This document shows positions 52,321 through 62,359 of a stretch of DNA of 64,000 bases, piece by piece. The DNA is from Zhongshania aliphaticivorans (GTDB lineage: Bacteria; Pseudomonadota; Gammaproteobacteria; Pseudomonadales; Spongiibacteraceae). Where the stretch lies: the NCBI RefSeq assembly GCF_001586255.1, contig NZ_CP014544.1:2945501-3009500 (forward strand). Direction: 5' to 3'. A program made the position numbers and the translations under genes. The number at the start of each line of letters is the position of its first letter. Position 1 is the first letter of the stretch. Below the pieces are notes generated by a model. That model was given only the letters and a program-made list of their open reading frames with translations. It was not told the origin of the DNA and searched no databases.

Positions 52321-53793
52321 ATGCCCGCCGATATCCTCGCAACGTTTTGGCACTGGTTAAGCGGTAATAGCACCAGCATTGCTGCACTATTTGCCGCCAC
52401 ATTCATGGTTCTAGGTGTACTCTCTGCCCTTGAGGCTATTCTTAAATCCCGAACGGCCCAGGGCGCAGTAGCGTGGGCTATTGTCTTACTTGGCTTACCT
52501 TGGGTGTTTGTGCCCCTATACTGGATTTTTGGCCGTCGAAAATTTCGCGGTTACGCCCTAGCCAAAAACAGCGACCACAGTGAGATAGATAAAATAGCCG
52601 CCAAGCTGGCAGCGGAGCTGACTCACTTCCCCACCAACAGCAGCCATGATCCACGGTTCATTGCCCTAGAAAAACTCGCTACCCTGCCCTTTAGTTGCGG
52701 TAATGAGGCCCATTTGCTTATTAATGGTGAGCAAGCGTTTGCGGAAATACTAAGCCGGATTGCCGCCGCAAAACATTATGTACTCCTTGAGTTCTACACT
52801 ATTCGCGACGACAACATTGGCGGCAAATTAGCCGATTTACTGCTCGCCAAAGTGCAGGAGGGGGTTGCGGTCTACTGTATCTACGACGAAATTGGCAGCC
52901 TACAATTGCCGGGCAGCTACTTACGCAAACTTCGCAATGGCGGTGTCGATATTCGCCCTTTCAATACCACCAAGGGCTTGGGAAATCGGCTGCAGCTGAA
53001 TTTTCGAAATCACCGAAAAATTGTGGTTTGCGACGGCAACTACTGCTTGATTGGCGGCATGAATATCGGCGATGAATACCAGCACATGCACCCAGTGTTA
53101 ACACCTTGGCGAGACACTGGCCTAGCACTGACCGGCCCCGCCGTTCAAGCTGTGCAACTCGCGTTTGCAGAAGACTGGCTTTGGGCCACGGAATCACTTC
53201 CCGAACTCAACTGGCAGCTGCGCGCCAGCACCACTACTGAGCCCCAGATCAACACATTGATTCTTTCTACCGGCCCCGCCGATAACACGGAAAGCTGTGC
53301 GCTCTACTTTCTTAATATGATTAATCACGCCACGAGCAGGTTGTGGATTGTCAGCCCCTATTTTGTACCCGACGCCCCGGTCATCCAAGCACTGCAACTC
53401 GCGGCCATGCGCGGCGTGGATGTCCGCATTATGTTGCCAGCCAAACCAGATAAAATCATGATACAACTATCGTCTTATACCGCGATCAAAGAAACCTTGG
53501 CCAGAGGCGTGCAGTTCTATTACTACCAAGACGGCTTCTTGCATGAGAAAGTAATGTTAGTAGATGATGATATCAGCGTGGTGGGTACCGCCAACCTCGA
53601 CAACCGCTCATTTCGTCTTAATTTTGAAATCGGCGTTATTAACCACGATCGCCAATTTGCCAAAAAAATGGAAGCTATGCTCATTACGGACCTACAGCAC
53701 TGCGTGCAATTACTGCCCAGAGAAGTCGCAAAATGGTCTCTGCGCCGCCGCCTGTTAAGTCGCTGTGCCTATCTTTTCGCACCACTGCAATAG
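52321..53793 (+). CDS. cls: Cardiolipin synthase (phospholipase D family)
   Basis: About 490 residues with two N-terminal membrane helices and two PLD motifs: NHRKIVVCDGNYCLIGG and HEKVMLVDDDISVVGTANLD. It condenses phosphatidylglycerol to cardiolipin at the inner membrane. I place the start at ATG 52321, with GGAG about 15 bases upstream; the frame opens at 52066 but overlaps the divergent MaoC gene. It is eight bases from the first PqiA/LetA gene and likely in one operon. Confidence 0.92.
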   Translation: MPADILATFWHWLSGNSTSIAALFAATFMVLGVLSALEAILKSRTAQGAVAWAIVLLGLPWVFVPLYWIFGRRKFRGYALAKNSDHSEIDKIAAKLAAELTHFPTNSSHDPRFIALEKLATLPFSCGNEAHLLINGEQAFAEILSRIAAAKHYVLLEFYTIRDDNIGGKLADLLLAKVQEGVAVYCIYDEIGSLQLPGSYLRKLRNGGVDIRPFNTTKGLGNRLQLNFRNHRKIVVCDGNYCLIGGMNIGDEYQHMHPVLTPWRDTGLALTGPAVQAVQLAFAEDWLWATESLPELNWQLRASTTTEPQINTLILSTGPADNTESCALYFLNMINHATSRLWIVSPYFVPDAPVIQALQLAAMRGVDVRIMLPAKPDKIMIQLSSYTAIKETLARGVQFYYYQDGFLHEKVMLVDDDISVVGTANLDNRSFRLNFEIGVINHDRQFAKKMEAMLITDLQHCVQLLPREVAKWSLRRRLLSRCAYLFAPLQ

Positions 53794-53800
53794 CGCCGCA

Positions 53801-54424
53801 ATGACCAGTGCCAGCCAAATTCCAAAAGGCCTAACCGCCTGTCCAGACTGCGATATTTTGTTGCACACCAGCGACAGCGATCATCGCCAGCAGGGTCATT
53901 GCCCACGTTGCGCGGCAACTTTATGGCATGCGTCAAGCCCCAGCGCCGACATCGACTTAGCGGCCGCCGTGAGCGGACTAATACTGTTTATACCTGCTAT
54001 GAGCCTACCAATACTAAAACTCGACATGGTTGGCCAGCTGGGCAGCAACTCACTGCTCGGCGGCGTTGGCCGACTCTGGCTAGAAAACGAACATCTACTC
54101 GCGGTGCTCATTTTGCTTTGCTCCCTGCTCGCCCCGCTTATGCATCTGCTGCTAACAGCCATGATTGCTGTATCCATTCGCCTCAGGCGCTACCCCAGTC
54201 ACTTTCCTGCGTGGCTTAAATGTAAAGTGTGGATGCAAAGTTGGAGCATGCTTGAAGTCTACGCCATGGGCATTATCGTCGCTTATGTCAAGATGATGGA
54301 CCCCGGTGAAGTCAGCGTTGCCAGTGGTACCTATTGCTTGGTGGGTTTGTTGCTGTGCATTATTCTGTGCAGCCAATATTTCCACGAAGAGCAAGCTTGG
54401 CAATATTGGGAGCAACGCAGCTAA
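53801..54424 (+). CDS. PqiA/LetA N-terminal half
   Basis: 207 residues with a double-CxxC zinc ribbon (ACPDCDILLH...HCPRCAATL) at about 12-40 and four membrane helices. It is one of the two repeats of the normally about 420-residue PqiA/LetA protein, which works with MCE tunnels to move lipids. It ends ...WEQRS-TAA and the second half begins at the next codon (ATG 54425) in the same frame. It follows cls by seven bases. Confidence 0.9.
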   Translation: MTSASQIPKGLTACPDCDILLHTSDSDHRQQGHCPRCAATLWHASSPSADIDLAAAVSGLILFIPAMSLPILKLDMVGQLGSNSLLGGVGRLWLENEHLLAVLILLCSLLAPLMHLLLTAMIAVSIRLRRYPSHFPAWLKCKVWMQSWSMLEVYAMGIIVAYVKMMDPGEVSVASGTYCLVGLLLCIILCSQYFHEEQAWQYWEQRS

Positions 54425-55045
54425 ATGACAGTGACAGCGCAACAGCGCGGTATTGCCCGCTGCACTACTTGCGGCAAACTCAGCCGCATTACCACAGCGA
54501 GCCAAGCGCAATCCTGGTATTGCACCCGCTGCGCTGCACCGCTGAGCTTTCGCCAACCACACAGCCTGCAACGCAGCTGGGCCTATACGCTGGCCGCCGC
54601 ATTTCTAATGATTCCGGCCAATATTTTACCCATACTAACCGTTATCAGCTTTGGCAAGGGTGACCCAGACACCATCATGTCTGGGGTTGTAAAATTGTGG
54701 CAAGCCGATTTGCAAGCAATTGCCGCCATTGTCTTTATTGCCAGTATTGCGGTGCCGGTCATTAAACTGATGATTATTATAATTCTTATCTTGGCTGTGC
54801 AGCTTCACCTCCCGCTAAGCAAACAGCAGTGCACAGTGCTATATCGTTTTATACACTTTATTGGCCGCTGGTCGATGCTCGATTTATTTATGATCTCTAT
54901 TTTGGTGACCTTGGTTCACCTCGGCAATATTGCCACCGTGGAGAGTGGCCCCGCCGCCACCGCCTTTGCTGCGGTGGTGGTTCTTACCTTGTTCGCCGCC
55001 AATAGTTTTGACCCGCGCTTGTTATGGGATTTGGACAATGACTGA
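54425..55045 (+). CDS. PqiA/LetA C-terminal half
   Basis: 206 residues with its own zinc ribbon (RCTTCGKLSR...YCTRCAAPL) and four membrane helices, including FLMIPANILPILTVISFG. It is the second PqiA repeat, in frame with the first and separated only by the TAA at 54422-54424. GGGAG lies 12 bases before the ATG. Its stop overlaps the MCE gene by eight bases. Confidence 0.9.
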   Translation: MTVTAQQRGIARCTTCGKLSRITTASQAQSWYCTRCAAPLSFRQPHSLQRSWAYTLAAAFLMIPANILPILTVISFGKGDPDTIMSGVVKLWQADLQAIAAIVFIASIAVPVIKLMIIIILILAVQLHLPLSKQQCTVLYRFIHFIGRWSMLDLFMISILVTLVHLGNIATVESGPAATAFAAVVVLTLFAANSFDPRLLWDLDND

Positions 55046-57359
55046 AGACAATATTAGATCGGCACACTCCGCGCCAAAACGTGGCCTGTCAGCGATTTGG
55101 CTACTCCCACTCATCGCGCTTGCCGTCGCCGCTTGGCTACTCTACCAAAACATCAACAATACCGGCTTGCGCGTTACCGTTGCTTTCGATAATGGCAGTG
55201 GCATAAGTGTTGGTAAAACCCCGGTCATGTATCAGGGTATCAATGTTGGCCAAGTCACCAGCCTGCAACTCGATGACGACCTCGAAGGGGTCACGGCGAC
55301 CATTGAACTGAGCGAGCAAATTGCCCCGCTAATCCGGGAAAACACCGCATTTTGGCTAGTAAAACCACAAATATCACTTTCTGGGGTTTCCGGCTTAGAC
55401 ACCTTGGTTGCCGGCAATTACATCAGTTTCAAACCCGGTGATGGTGACCCAGCTGAGCGTTTTACTGCACTTATTGAGCCGCCGCCAATGGCCAGTAATT
55501 TACCTGGCCTGCGACTGGTTCTGGAGGCCGAGAGCCTCGGCTCGCTATCGGTGGGTGCGCCCATTCTCTACCAGCAAATCGACGTCGGTGACATTGAAAG
55601 CTACCAACTTAGCAAAAATGGTATCGAGGCCAATATTCGTATCGATCCCCAATATCAACACCTGGTAAACAGCAGTTCGCGCTTTTGGCAGCAGAGTGGC
55701 TTAAAGGTAAACGCGGGACTGCAAGGCATCGACATTGACGCCGGCTCAATCGCCAGTATTCTCGCCGGCGGCATCGCCTTTGAAACGCCCACGGCTAATG
55801 CTGATGCCGTCGACAATGACACGCATTTCCAGCTGTTCACCTCCAAGGAGCGAGCCAAGGGCAGCAAGGAAATCGTGGTGTATTTCCGCAATCCAGATGG
55901 TCTCACCGTCGGCAGTAATGTTCGCTTATTGGGTATGGACATCGGTAAAGTCGAGTCCTTGAGTTTTGTCGACAACAACCCCAATCTTGGCGCTAATATT
56001 ACGTTGACCATCAGTGCACCTCACCATCAATACTTAAACACTGACAGCCAGTTTTGGCTGGTAAAACCAGAGGTTTCCAGCACGGGAGTGAGCGGACTAG
56101 ACGCGCTACTTGGCGGGCCGTACATTGCCATGCGTGTTAGTGGCAAGGGCGGCGCCATTGCCGAACGCTATACGGCACTTTTCAAAGCCCCTAACAGCGG
56201 TATTCAGCAACCCGGCTTACGGCTAAACCTACGTAGCGACGAACTGAACTCAGTTGGGATCGGCACCAAGATTTACTACCGAAAAATAGCCGTTGGCCAA
56301 GTCGAATCTGTCGACCTCGACGCCGATGGCGTTAATATCGGCGCGTTTATTCATCAGCGCTACGCCCATTTGGTACATCGCGAATCTCAGTTCTGGAATG
56401 CCAGTGGTATCAGCATCAGTGGCGGCCTCAGCGGCCTAGACATACGCGCTGACTCCCTCGCGACCATCGTCGCTGGCGGCATTGCGTTCCACACGCCAGA
56501 AGTCAAAAAGCCCCAATTGGCCTGGGAAGGACTACGCTATTCACTGCACCCCGACTACCAAAGCACCTTTGCCGACAAGGGCCGCGACATCTTTTTGTAC
56601 TTTGATACCGGCAGCAATATTAATAAAGGCACCGAGATCAAATACCAGGGCATTAAAGTGGGCGAAGTTATTGCCGTTGAGCTTGATACGAATATGGAAG
56701 GCGTTAAAGTCAGCGCTCGCTTAGCGCCATCAGCCAAAGCACTGGCGCGCAGTGGCAGTCAATTTTGGGTGGTAAAACCACAACTCGGCCTGATCGGCAC
56801 CCGCAATTTAGAAACCTTAGTCACCGGTAGCTATATCAGTGTTCGTCCAGGCTACGGTACACCGCAGACCAGCTTCGCGGCTTTGGATAAGCCGCCACCA
56901 CTGAGCAAACCCAGTTCAGGGCTTAATTTAATTGTGGCGGCACCTCAACGCGGCTCAATTAAAGAAGGTGTAAAAGTCTTCTACCGAGATATTCCGGTAG
57001 GAGAGGTATTTGGCTACGAATTAGCCGACGACGCCACTCAAACCCTGATGCATATTAATATTGAGTCACGCTATGCGGGCTTGGTGAGAGAAAACAGTGT
57101 GTTCTGGAATTCCAGTGGCATTGCGGTGAAATTTGGTTTATTTAGCGGCGCAACCATCCGCAGCAAGTCAATTGAGTCCCTGCTTGAGGGCGGCATTGCC
57201 TTTGCGACGCCAGATTCAAGCCCCCTAGCGCCTCAGGTCACCTCAGGCATGGTCTTCCCTCTTCGCCAAAACGTCGAGCAGAGCTGGTTAGATTGGACAC
57301 CGAGTATTCCTCTACCCCGCGAAGCGGATACCGGTGAGAACTGGATCCGCACGGATTAA
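55038..57359 (+). CDS. Six-MCE-domain lipid transport protein (PqiB/LetB type)
   Basis: About 773 residues: one N-terminal anchor (about 17-37) and six MCE/MlaD repeats, each with a G-x-x-V-x-Y-x-x-I-x-V-G-x-V/I core (e.g. TPVMYQGINVGQV, TEIKYQGIKVGEV). E. coli LetB has seven repeats and PqiB three. Such proteins stack into periplasm-spanning lipid tunnels. I use ATG 55038 (MTEDNIRSAH), overlapping letA; the frame is open to 54930. It is the last gene of the cls-LetA-LetB operon. Confidence 0.93.
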   Translation: MTEDNIRSAHSAPKRGLSAIWLLPLIALAVAAWLLYQNINNTGLRVTVAFDNGSGISVGKTPVMYQGINVGQVTSLQLDDDLEGVTATIELSEQIAPLIRENTAFWLVKPQISLSGVSGLDTLVAGNYISFKPGDGDPAERFTALIEPPPMASNLPGLRLVLEAESLGSLSVGAPILYQQIDVGDIESYQLSKNGIEANIRIDPQYQHLVNSSSRFWQQSGLKVNAGLQGIDIDAGSIASILAGGIAFETPTANADAVDNDTHFQLFTSKERAKGSKEIVVYFRNPDGLTVGSNVRLLGMDIGKVESLSFVDNNPNLGANITLTISAPHHQYLNTDSQFWLVKPEVSSTGVSGLDALLGGPYIAMRVSGKGGAIAERYTALFKAPNSGIQQPGLRLNLRSDELNSVGIGTKIYYRKIAVGQVESVDLDADGVNIGAFIHQRYAHLVHRESQFWNASGISISGGLSGLDIRADSLATIVAGGIAFHTPEVKKPQLAWEGLRYSLHPDYQSTFADKGRDIFLYFDTGSNINKGTEIKYQGIKVGEVIAVELDTNMEGVKVSARLAPSAKALARSGSQFWVVKPQLGLIGTRNLETLVTGSYISVRPGYGTPQTSFAALDKPPPLSKPSSGLNLIVAAPQRGSIKEGVKVFYRDIPVGEVFGYELADDATQTLMHINIESRYAGLVRENSVFWNSSGIAVKFGLFSGATIRSKSIESLLEGGIAFATPDSSPLAPQVTSGMVFPLRQNVEQSWLDWTPSIPLPREADTGENWIRTD

Positions 57360-57508
57360 CAAGATGTCACACCACGGAGTCCACTATAACGATACAATGA
57401 CGGCGTCTTAGCTATTTGCGGGTCTGAGACGCTCGCCAACCAAGCGGTATGAGGCATTCGCTGCAAATGCGATGACGAATATCATAAAGCCCCACAGAGA
57501 CCCTCAGT

Positions 57509-58738
57509 GTGTTGAAACAGTCTAACCAAGCCATCATCGCAGCAATTATTCTTCTCATTGCCACTGTTATTGCTGGCGTTTTTTACGCGCTAAGGCCACC
57601 AGCCGAGACAATTACTATTGTCCCGCCGGAGTTGATCGTCGATGTTGCCGTCGCAGAGAAGCAAACGCTGTCTATTCCCGTCAACTCCCAAGGCAGTGTA
57701 CAACCGCGCACGCAAACCAACCTGGTATCTGAGGTCTCAGGTAAAGTTGTCGCGGTTGCTCCGCAATTTGAAAGTGGCGGTATTGTTGACGCAAACACCC
57801 TCTTACTCACTATTGATGACCGCAATTACCAGGTTGAGTTAAAGCGCGCCGAAGCCAACCTAGCTGCCGCCGAGAGCAATCTTAGTCATGAAAAAGGCAT
57901 GGCCGCCGTTGCCAAAGAAGACCTGAGAAAATATCCTCGCAAACACGCCAGTAACGACGCCTTAAGCTTAGCCCTGCGGGAACCCCAATTAAAAGAAGCT
58001 GAAGCGCGCTTGCAAGCCGCTTTAGCCGACCTCAGCTACGCCCAAAACAACCTTAGCCGCACAAAAATTCGCGCGCCTTACCGCGGCATTATTAAAAGCC
58101 GTAATGTCGATCTTGGCCAATATGTCACCACTGGCAGCCAACTTGGTGATATTTTTGCCGTTGACCGCGCCGAAGTTCGCCTGCCAATACCGGCAGACCG
58201 TCTTCGCTACCTAGATTTACCCAGTGCCCGTCAACCAAACGCAGCGCCCAAGGTAAGTTTTGAAAATGACCTGGGCCAACATTGGCAAGGTACTGTAGTG
58301 CGTACCGAAGGCGTACTCGATGAGCGCAGCCGCGTATTATTTGTTGTTGCCGAAATTAATGATCCCTACCGTCTCGATAACCCAGGCGAAACATTAATGA
58401 TGGGCAGCTTTGTTAAAGCCGAAATCAGCGGCAAGCAAATCGATGAATTAATAGCCATACCACGCTATATATTGCGCGCTGGCAATAAAGTGTGGGTGCT
58501 CGACAAAGAGCAAAAATTAGTAAATCGGGATGTCAAAACACTGCGCACCGAGGGCAAACTGGTCTATGTTTACGAGGGTCTCGACAACGGCGACTTAATT
58601 TGCCTGTCGACCATCCCCAATGCCGTTGCTGGCACCAAGGTCAAAATCAATCACCAAAGCAACACCAGCACCCTGATTGAATCAATTAACCAGCACAATA
58701 CTATTGCCACCCTCAACGTTCGGTCCATACCGCAATGA
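57509..58738 (+). CDS. RND efflux periplasmic adaptor (membrane fusion protein)
   Basis: This 409-residue protein has an N-terminal anchor (9-29), a lipoyl-like hairpin (SQGSVQPRTQTNLVSEVSGKVVAVAP), a coiled-coil (about 110-180) and beta-barrel domains. It links the inner-membrane pump to an outer-membrane channel. It starts at GTG 57509 and overlaps the pump gene by four bases (ATGA). No TolC-type gene is in the window. Confidence 0.92.
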   Translation: MLKQSNQAIIAAIILLIATVIAGVFYALRPPAETITIVPPELIVDVAVAEKQTLSIPVNSQGSVQPRTQTNLVSEVSGKVVAVAPQFESGGIVDANTLLLTIDDRNYQVELKRAEANLAAAESNLSHEKGMAAVAKEDLRKYPRKHASNDALSLALREPQLKEAEARLQAALADLSYAQNNLSRTKIRAPYRGIIKSRNVDLGQYVTTGSQLGDIFAVDRAEVRLPIPADRLRYLDLPSARQPNAAPKVSFENDLGQHWQGTVVRTEGVLDERSRVLFVVAEINDPYRLDNPGETLMMGSFVKAEISGKQIDELIAIPRYILRAGNKVWVLDKEQKLVNRDVKTLRTEGKLVYVYEGLDNGDLICLSTIPNAVAGTKVKINHQSNTSTLIESINQHNTIATLNVRSIPQ

Positions 58739-61700
58739 GCTTAACTCCCGAATTCGACACCCACAAAGGCATTATCCCTTGGTTTGCCCGAAACTCCGTG
58801 GCGGCAAACTTATTGATGGTTATTATCATCGGTATTGGTATCGGCTCTGCACTGAGTATCCAGCGTACTGTGCAGCCTGAATTCGAATTAAATATGGTCA
58901 GTATCACCGTCCCCTACCCTGGCGCCACTCCCGACGAGGTAGAGAAAGGCGTTGTCCTTAAAATTGAGGAAGCCCTTAAAGACATTGAGTCCATCGAAAG
59001 TGTCGAATCCACATCCGACGAATCCGCCGCCTCACTCATCATAGAAATATTCGATGGTTACGATACCTTGGCGGTAATGGACGAAATTAAAAGTGCCGTC
59101 GACGGTATTGTCAGTTTTCCCGAACAAGCCGAACGGCCAATTGTTAAACGTGTCGACTTTAATAATCACGCCTTGAATATTCAGCTCTACGGCAATCTTG
59201 ATGAACGCGGGCTAAAGAATCTCGCTGAAGAAGTTAAGCAAGAGCTTATGCTGGACGACAACATCGCCTACGTGCAAATAAATGGCGCGCGCGAATTTGA
59301 AATCAGTATAGAAATACCCGAGCATACACTGCTGCAATACGGCTTAAGTCTCAACGAGGTTGCCGAGGCTATTCGCCGCTCATCCCTTGACTTGCCCGGC
59401 GGATCCATAAAAACCAGTAATGGCGATATTATGCTGCGCACCCGCGGCCAGGCGCGCCATCAGCACGAATTTGAGCGTTTAGTACTAATCACCCACCCCG
59501 ATGGCACGCGACTGACGCTAGGTGATATAGCCACCATCCGCGATGGCTTTGTAGAACAAGACGGCTTTTCTTTTTTCGACAGCGAAGCCAGTATCGGCTT
59601 GCAGGTATTTGCCGTTGGGAACCAAGACTTAATTGCTGTTGCTAATGCCGCCAAAAATTACGTTGCACAAAAGCGTGGCGCCCTGCCCGACGGGGTTAAT
59701 ATCGACACCTGGGCCGACATCACCTTCTATCTTCAAGGCCGCATGGACATGATGCTAAAGAACCTCGGCATGGGTGCCCTGCTGGTGTTTATTGTGCTCG
59801 GCTTATTTCTCAATGTTAAGCTTGCCTTTTGGGTTATGGTTGGTCTGCCGATATGTTTCCTAGGCACCTTTGCCATAATGCCATTAATAGGCATCAGCCT
59901 AAATATGCTGAGCCTATTTGGCTTTATTTTGGTATTAGGTATTGTCGTCGACGACGCTATCATTATCGGCGAAAGTGCCTATGCCGAGGCGGAGAATAAA
60001 GGCCATTCCATAGACACCGTTATTACCGGCGCACTGCGGGTAGCAACCCCGGCCACGTTTGGTGTGCTTACCACCATCATGGCCTTTTCACCCACCCTGT
60101 TTACCGACGGTGCATTTGCACCGTTTCCTGAGTCGGTGGGCTGGGTTGTGATCCTTTGCCTGTGTTTTTCATTAATAGAATCCAAGTGGATACTGCCGGC
60201 TCACCTCGCTCACAGTAAGCCGGGCACCAGTAGATTCTGGCTCCAACTAGACCGTATTCCCCGCTACTCAAACCGGGTACTTACTAATTTTGTGGATAAT
60301 TATTATCGCCCCTTTATCCACAAAGCCATCGCCAAACGCTATGTGACAGGTGCGATTTTTCTCGCCTTACTTATTGTCACCACTGGCCTAATTATGGGTG
60401 GAATCGTTCGTTTTGTCCTGATACCGGAGGTACCTAGCGATTTTATCAAGGCCAATTTGGAAATGACCGAGGGTACGCCTGAGACCCAGACCCGACTGGC
60501 CTTTGAACAAATGGACAAAGCACTGCGCGAAGTAGATGCCGACTACCAAAGCCAGCACCCCGCCAGTGATAACAAGCGTCTTATTAGCCATGTTATGGCC
60601 TTCGGCTCATCTGGCCGCATCGTGAGCTTTATGGTGGAACTCACCAAAAATGAGCAGCGTGACATTGACGGCAATGAAGTTGCACGTCGCTGGCGCCAAC
60701 AAATCGGCGACATCCCCGGTGCCAAAATCATGTCGGTGAGCAGCGCCGATCAAAGCTCTGGGCCAGCCATTTCATTTAAATTGAGCAGCAACTCCGACAG
60801 CCAACTCGAAGCTGCCGCCAAAGATTTAGAAGGCGTCCTCAGCCACTACAAGGGTGTCTTTGATATTCGCAATGGTGCCAGCGCCATTCAGGATGAAATT
60901 GTTTTAGAAATAAAACCGAGCGCCGAAGTTTTGGGAATCAACTCGGCGTCCTTAGGTCGCCAGTTACGTGACACCTTTTATGGCGCCGAAGCCCAACGAA
61001 TCCAACGCGGTAACGACGAAGTAAAAGTGATGGTGCGCTACCCAAGAGAGGAGCGCGAAGCGGTTTCAGACCTACAAAACATGTATATTCGTTCTGCCGA
61101 CCAAGCTTATATCCCGCTGAGCAGTGTTGCCGACATTAAATTTGAGCCCGGCTTTAGCCAACGCAAACGTATTGACGGCGAGCGTTCAATTAATGTTACC
61201 GCGCAAGTGGACAAGGAATTCACCAGCCCCAGCACGGTAACCTCAGACATCATGGCCAATGTAATTAAAACCCATTTTGGCAGTCGCTACCCGGGGGTGA
61301 AAGTTCAGTTCAGCGGTGAAAGCGAAGAAATGGGCACGCTGTTACAAAGCCTCGCAATAGGCTTTGTGGTCGCGCTCTTTGGCATATACGCCCTGCTCGC
61401 TATACCACTGCGCTCGTACTTACAGCCATTTATTATTATGGGGGTAATTCCTTTCGGTATCATTGGCGCGGTTGTCGGTCATATTGTGCTCGACATTTCG
61501 TTTAGCATGATGTCATTTTTTGGCGTCATTGCGCTTTCCGGCGTCGTCGTCAACGACAGCTTGATCATGGTCGACTTTATTAACTCCGCGCTGGCGAGGG
61601 GCGAACGCCTCTTAGATGCGGTAATCGATTCTGGCTGCATGCGTTTCCGGGCCATTTTACTGACCTCGCTAACCACCTTCTTTGGCTTACTACCGATGCT

Positions 61701-61878
61701 GATGGAAGACAGTGTTCAGGCCCAGTTTGTTATTCCGATGGCGGTATCGCTCGGCTTTGGCATCATATTCGCTACGGTAATAACCTTGATTCTCATTCCC
61801 TGTATGTATATGGCATTAGAAGATATGCGCGGGCTTGCGGGTTCTAAGTCCCGCCGCGAAATGGCGGCGGACTTCTGA
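58735..61878 (+). CDS. RND efflux transporter permease
   Basis: This 1047-residue inner-membrane pump has 12 helices in two repeats and large periplasmic loops. The proton-relay Asp pair is in LVLGIVVDDAIIIGE (helix 4), and MSFFGVIALSGVVVNDSLIMVDF is the helix-10 region. HAE/AcrB-type organisation; substrate unknown. Coupled to the adaptor gene by ATGA overlap. Confidence 0.94.
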   Translation: MSLTPEFDTHKGIIPWFARNSVAANLLMVIIIGIGIGSALSIQRTVQPEFELNMVSITVPYPGATPDEVEKGVVLKIEEALKDIESIESVESTSDESAASLIIEIFDGYDTLAVMDEIKSAVDGIVSFPEQAERPIVKRVDFNNHALNIQLYGNLDERGLKNLAEEVKQELMLDDNIAYVQINGAREFEISIEIPEHTLLQYGLSLNEVAEAIRRSSLDLPGGSIKTSNGDIMLRTRGQARHQHEFERLVLITHPDGTRLTLGDIATIRDGFVEQDGFSFFDSEASIGLQVFAVGNQDLIAVANAAKNYVAQKRGALPDGVNIDTWADITFYLQGRMDMMLKNLGMGALLVFIVLGLFLNVKLAFWVMVGLPICFLGTFAIMPLIGISLNMLSLFGFILVLGIVVDDAIIIGESAYAEAENKGHSIDTVITGALRVATPATFGVLTTIMAFSPTLFTDGAFAPFPESVGWVVILCLCFSLIESKWILPAHLAHSKPGTSRFWLQLDRIPRYSNRVLTNFVDNYYRPFIHKAIAKRYVTGAIFLALLIVTTGLIMGGIVRFVLIPEVPSDFIKANLEMTEGTPETQTRLAFEQMDKALREVDADYQSQHPASDNKRLISHVMAFGSSGRIVSFMVELTKNEQRDIDGNEVARRWRQQIGDIPGAKIMSVSSADQSSGPAISFKLSSNSDSQLEAAAKDLEGVLSHYKGVFDIRNGASAIQDEIVLEIKPSAEVLGINSASLGRQLRDTFYGAEAQRIQRGNDEVKVMVRYPREEREAVSDLQNMYIRSADQAYIPLSSVADIKFEPGFSQRKRIDGERSINVTAQVDKEFTSPSTVTSDIMANVIKTHFGSRYPGVKVQFSGESEEMGTLLQSLAIGFVVALFGIYALLAIPLRSYLQPFIIMGVIPFGIIGAVVGHIVLDISFSMMSFFGVIALSGVVVNDSLIMVDFINSALARGERLLDAVIDSGCMRFRAILLTSLTTFFGLLPMLMEDSVQAQFVIPMAVSLGFGIIFATVITLILIPCMYMALEDMRGLAGSKSRREMAADF

Positions 61879-61919
61879 GCAGTGTACACAAAGGCATCGC
61901 TGCGCCCCGTGGTGATGTC

Positions 61920-62315
61920 TTAACGTATCAAGCCCGGAATAAACACCCAAAGCCCGACTAGAACCGCAAACCCGGCACTAACCAGCACCCCAGCGGCAGC
62001 CACATCCTTCGCCTTGCCAATAAGCGCATGGGTTTCTGGCACCGCCGCATCAGCCAAATACTCTAGGGCGGTATTGAAGGCCTCAGCCATCCAAACTAGC
62101 GCAATAGCAGCAAACACCATAATCCACTCGACACCACTCAAGCCCGTTAAGAGGCCCAGTGCCACTACGCAAATAGCGACTACAAAGTGAATGCGCGCGT
62201 TGTGCTGCTCCACCAACAAAATACCTAAGCCATTTAAGGCATCACGCAGACTGGCGAAACGATCTAACAAAGAAAATTTCCTGCCGCGCTGGCGGCGTTC
62301 AGTTTTTGCTCTCAT
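61920..62315 (-). CDS. dgkA: Diacylglycerol / undecaprenol kinase family (DgkA)
   Basis: This 131-residue membrane enzyme has three helices and the signature ALVWMAEAFNTALEYLAD with catalytic Glu and Asn-Thr, plus KAKDVAAAGVLVS. It phosphorylates diacylglycerol or undecaprenol at the inner membrane. It is divergent from the glpE gene with 44 bases between starts. Confidence 0.92.
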   Translation of the reverse strand: MRAKTERRQRGRKFSLLDRFASLRDALNGLGILLVEQHNARIHFVVAICVVALGLLTGLSGVEWIMVFAAIALVWMAEAFNTALEYLADAAVPETHALIGKAKDVAAAGVLVSAGFAVLVGLWVFIPGLIR

Positions 62316-62359
62316 CGCGGTACTATGGCCCCCTATTTTTTACAATTCAGATAAAGCTC

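Noticed and set aside
54930-55037. N-terminal extension of the MCE protein
   Set aside because: Pro-rich out-of-frame reading of the LetA 3' end; MTEDNIRSAH at 55038 gives the expected anchor.
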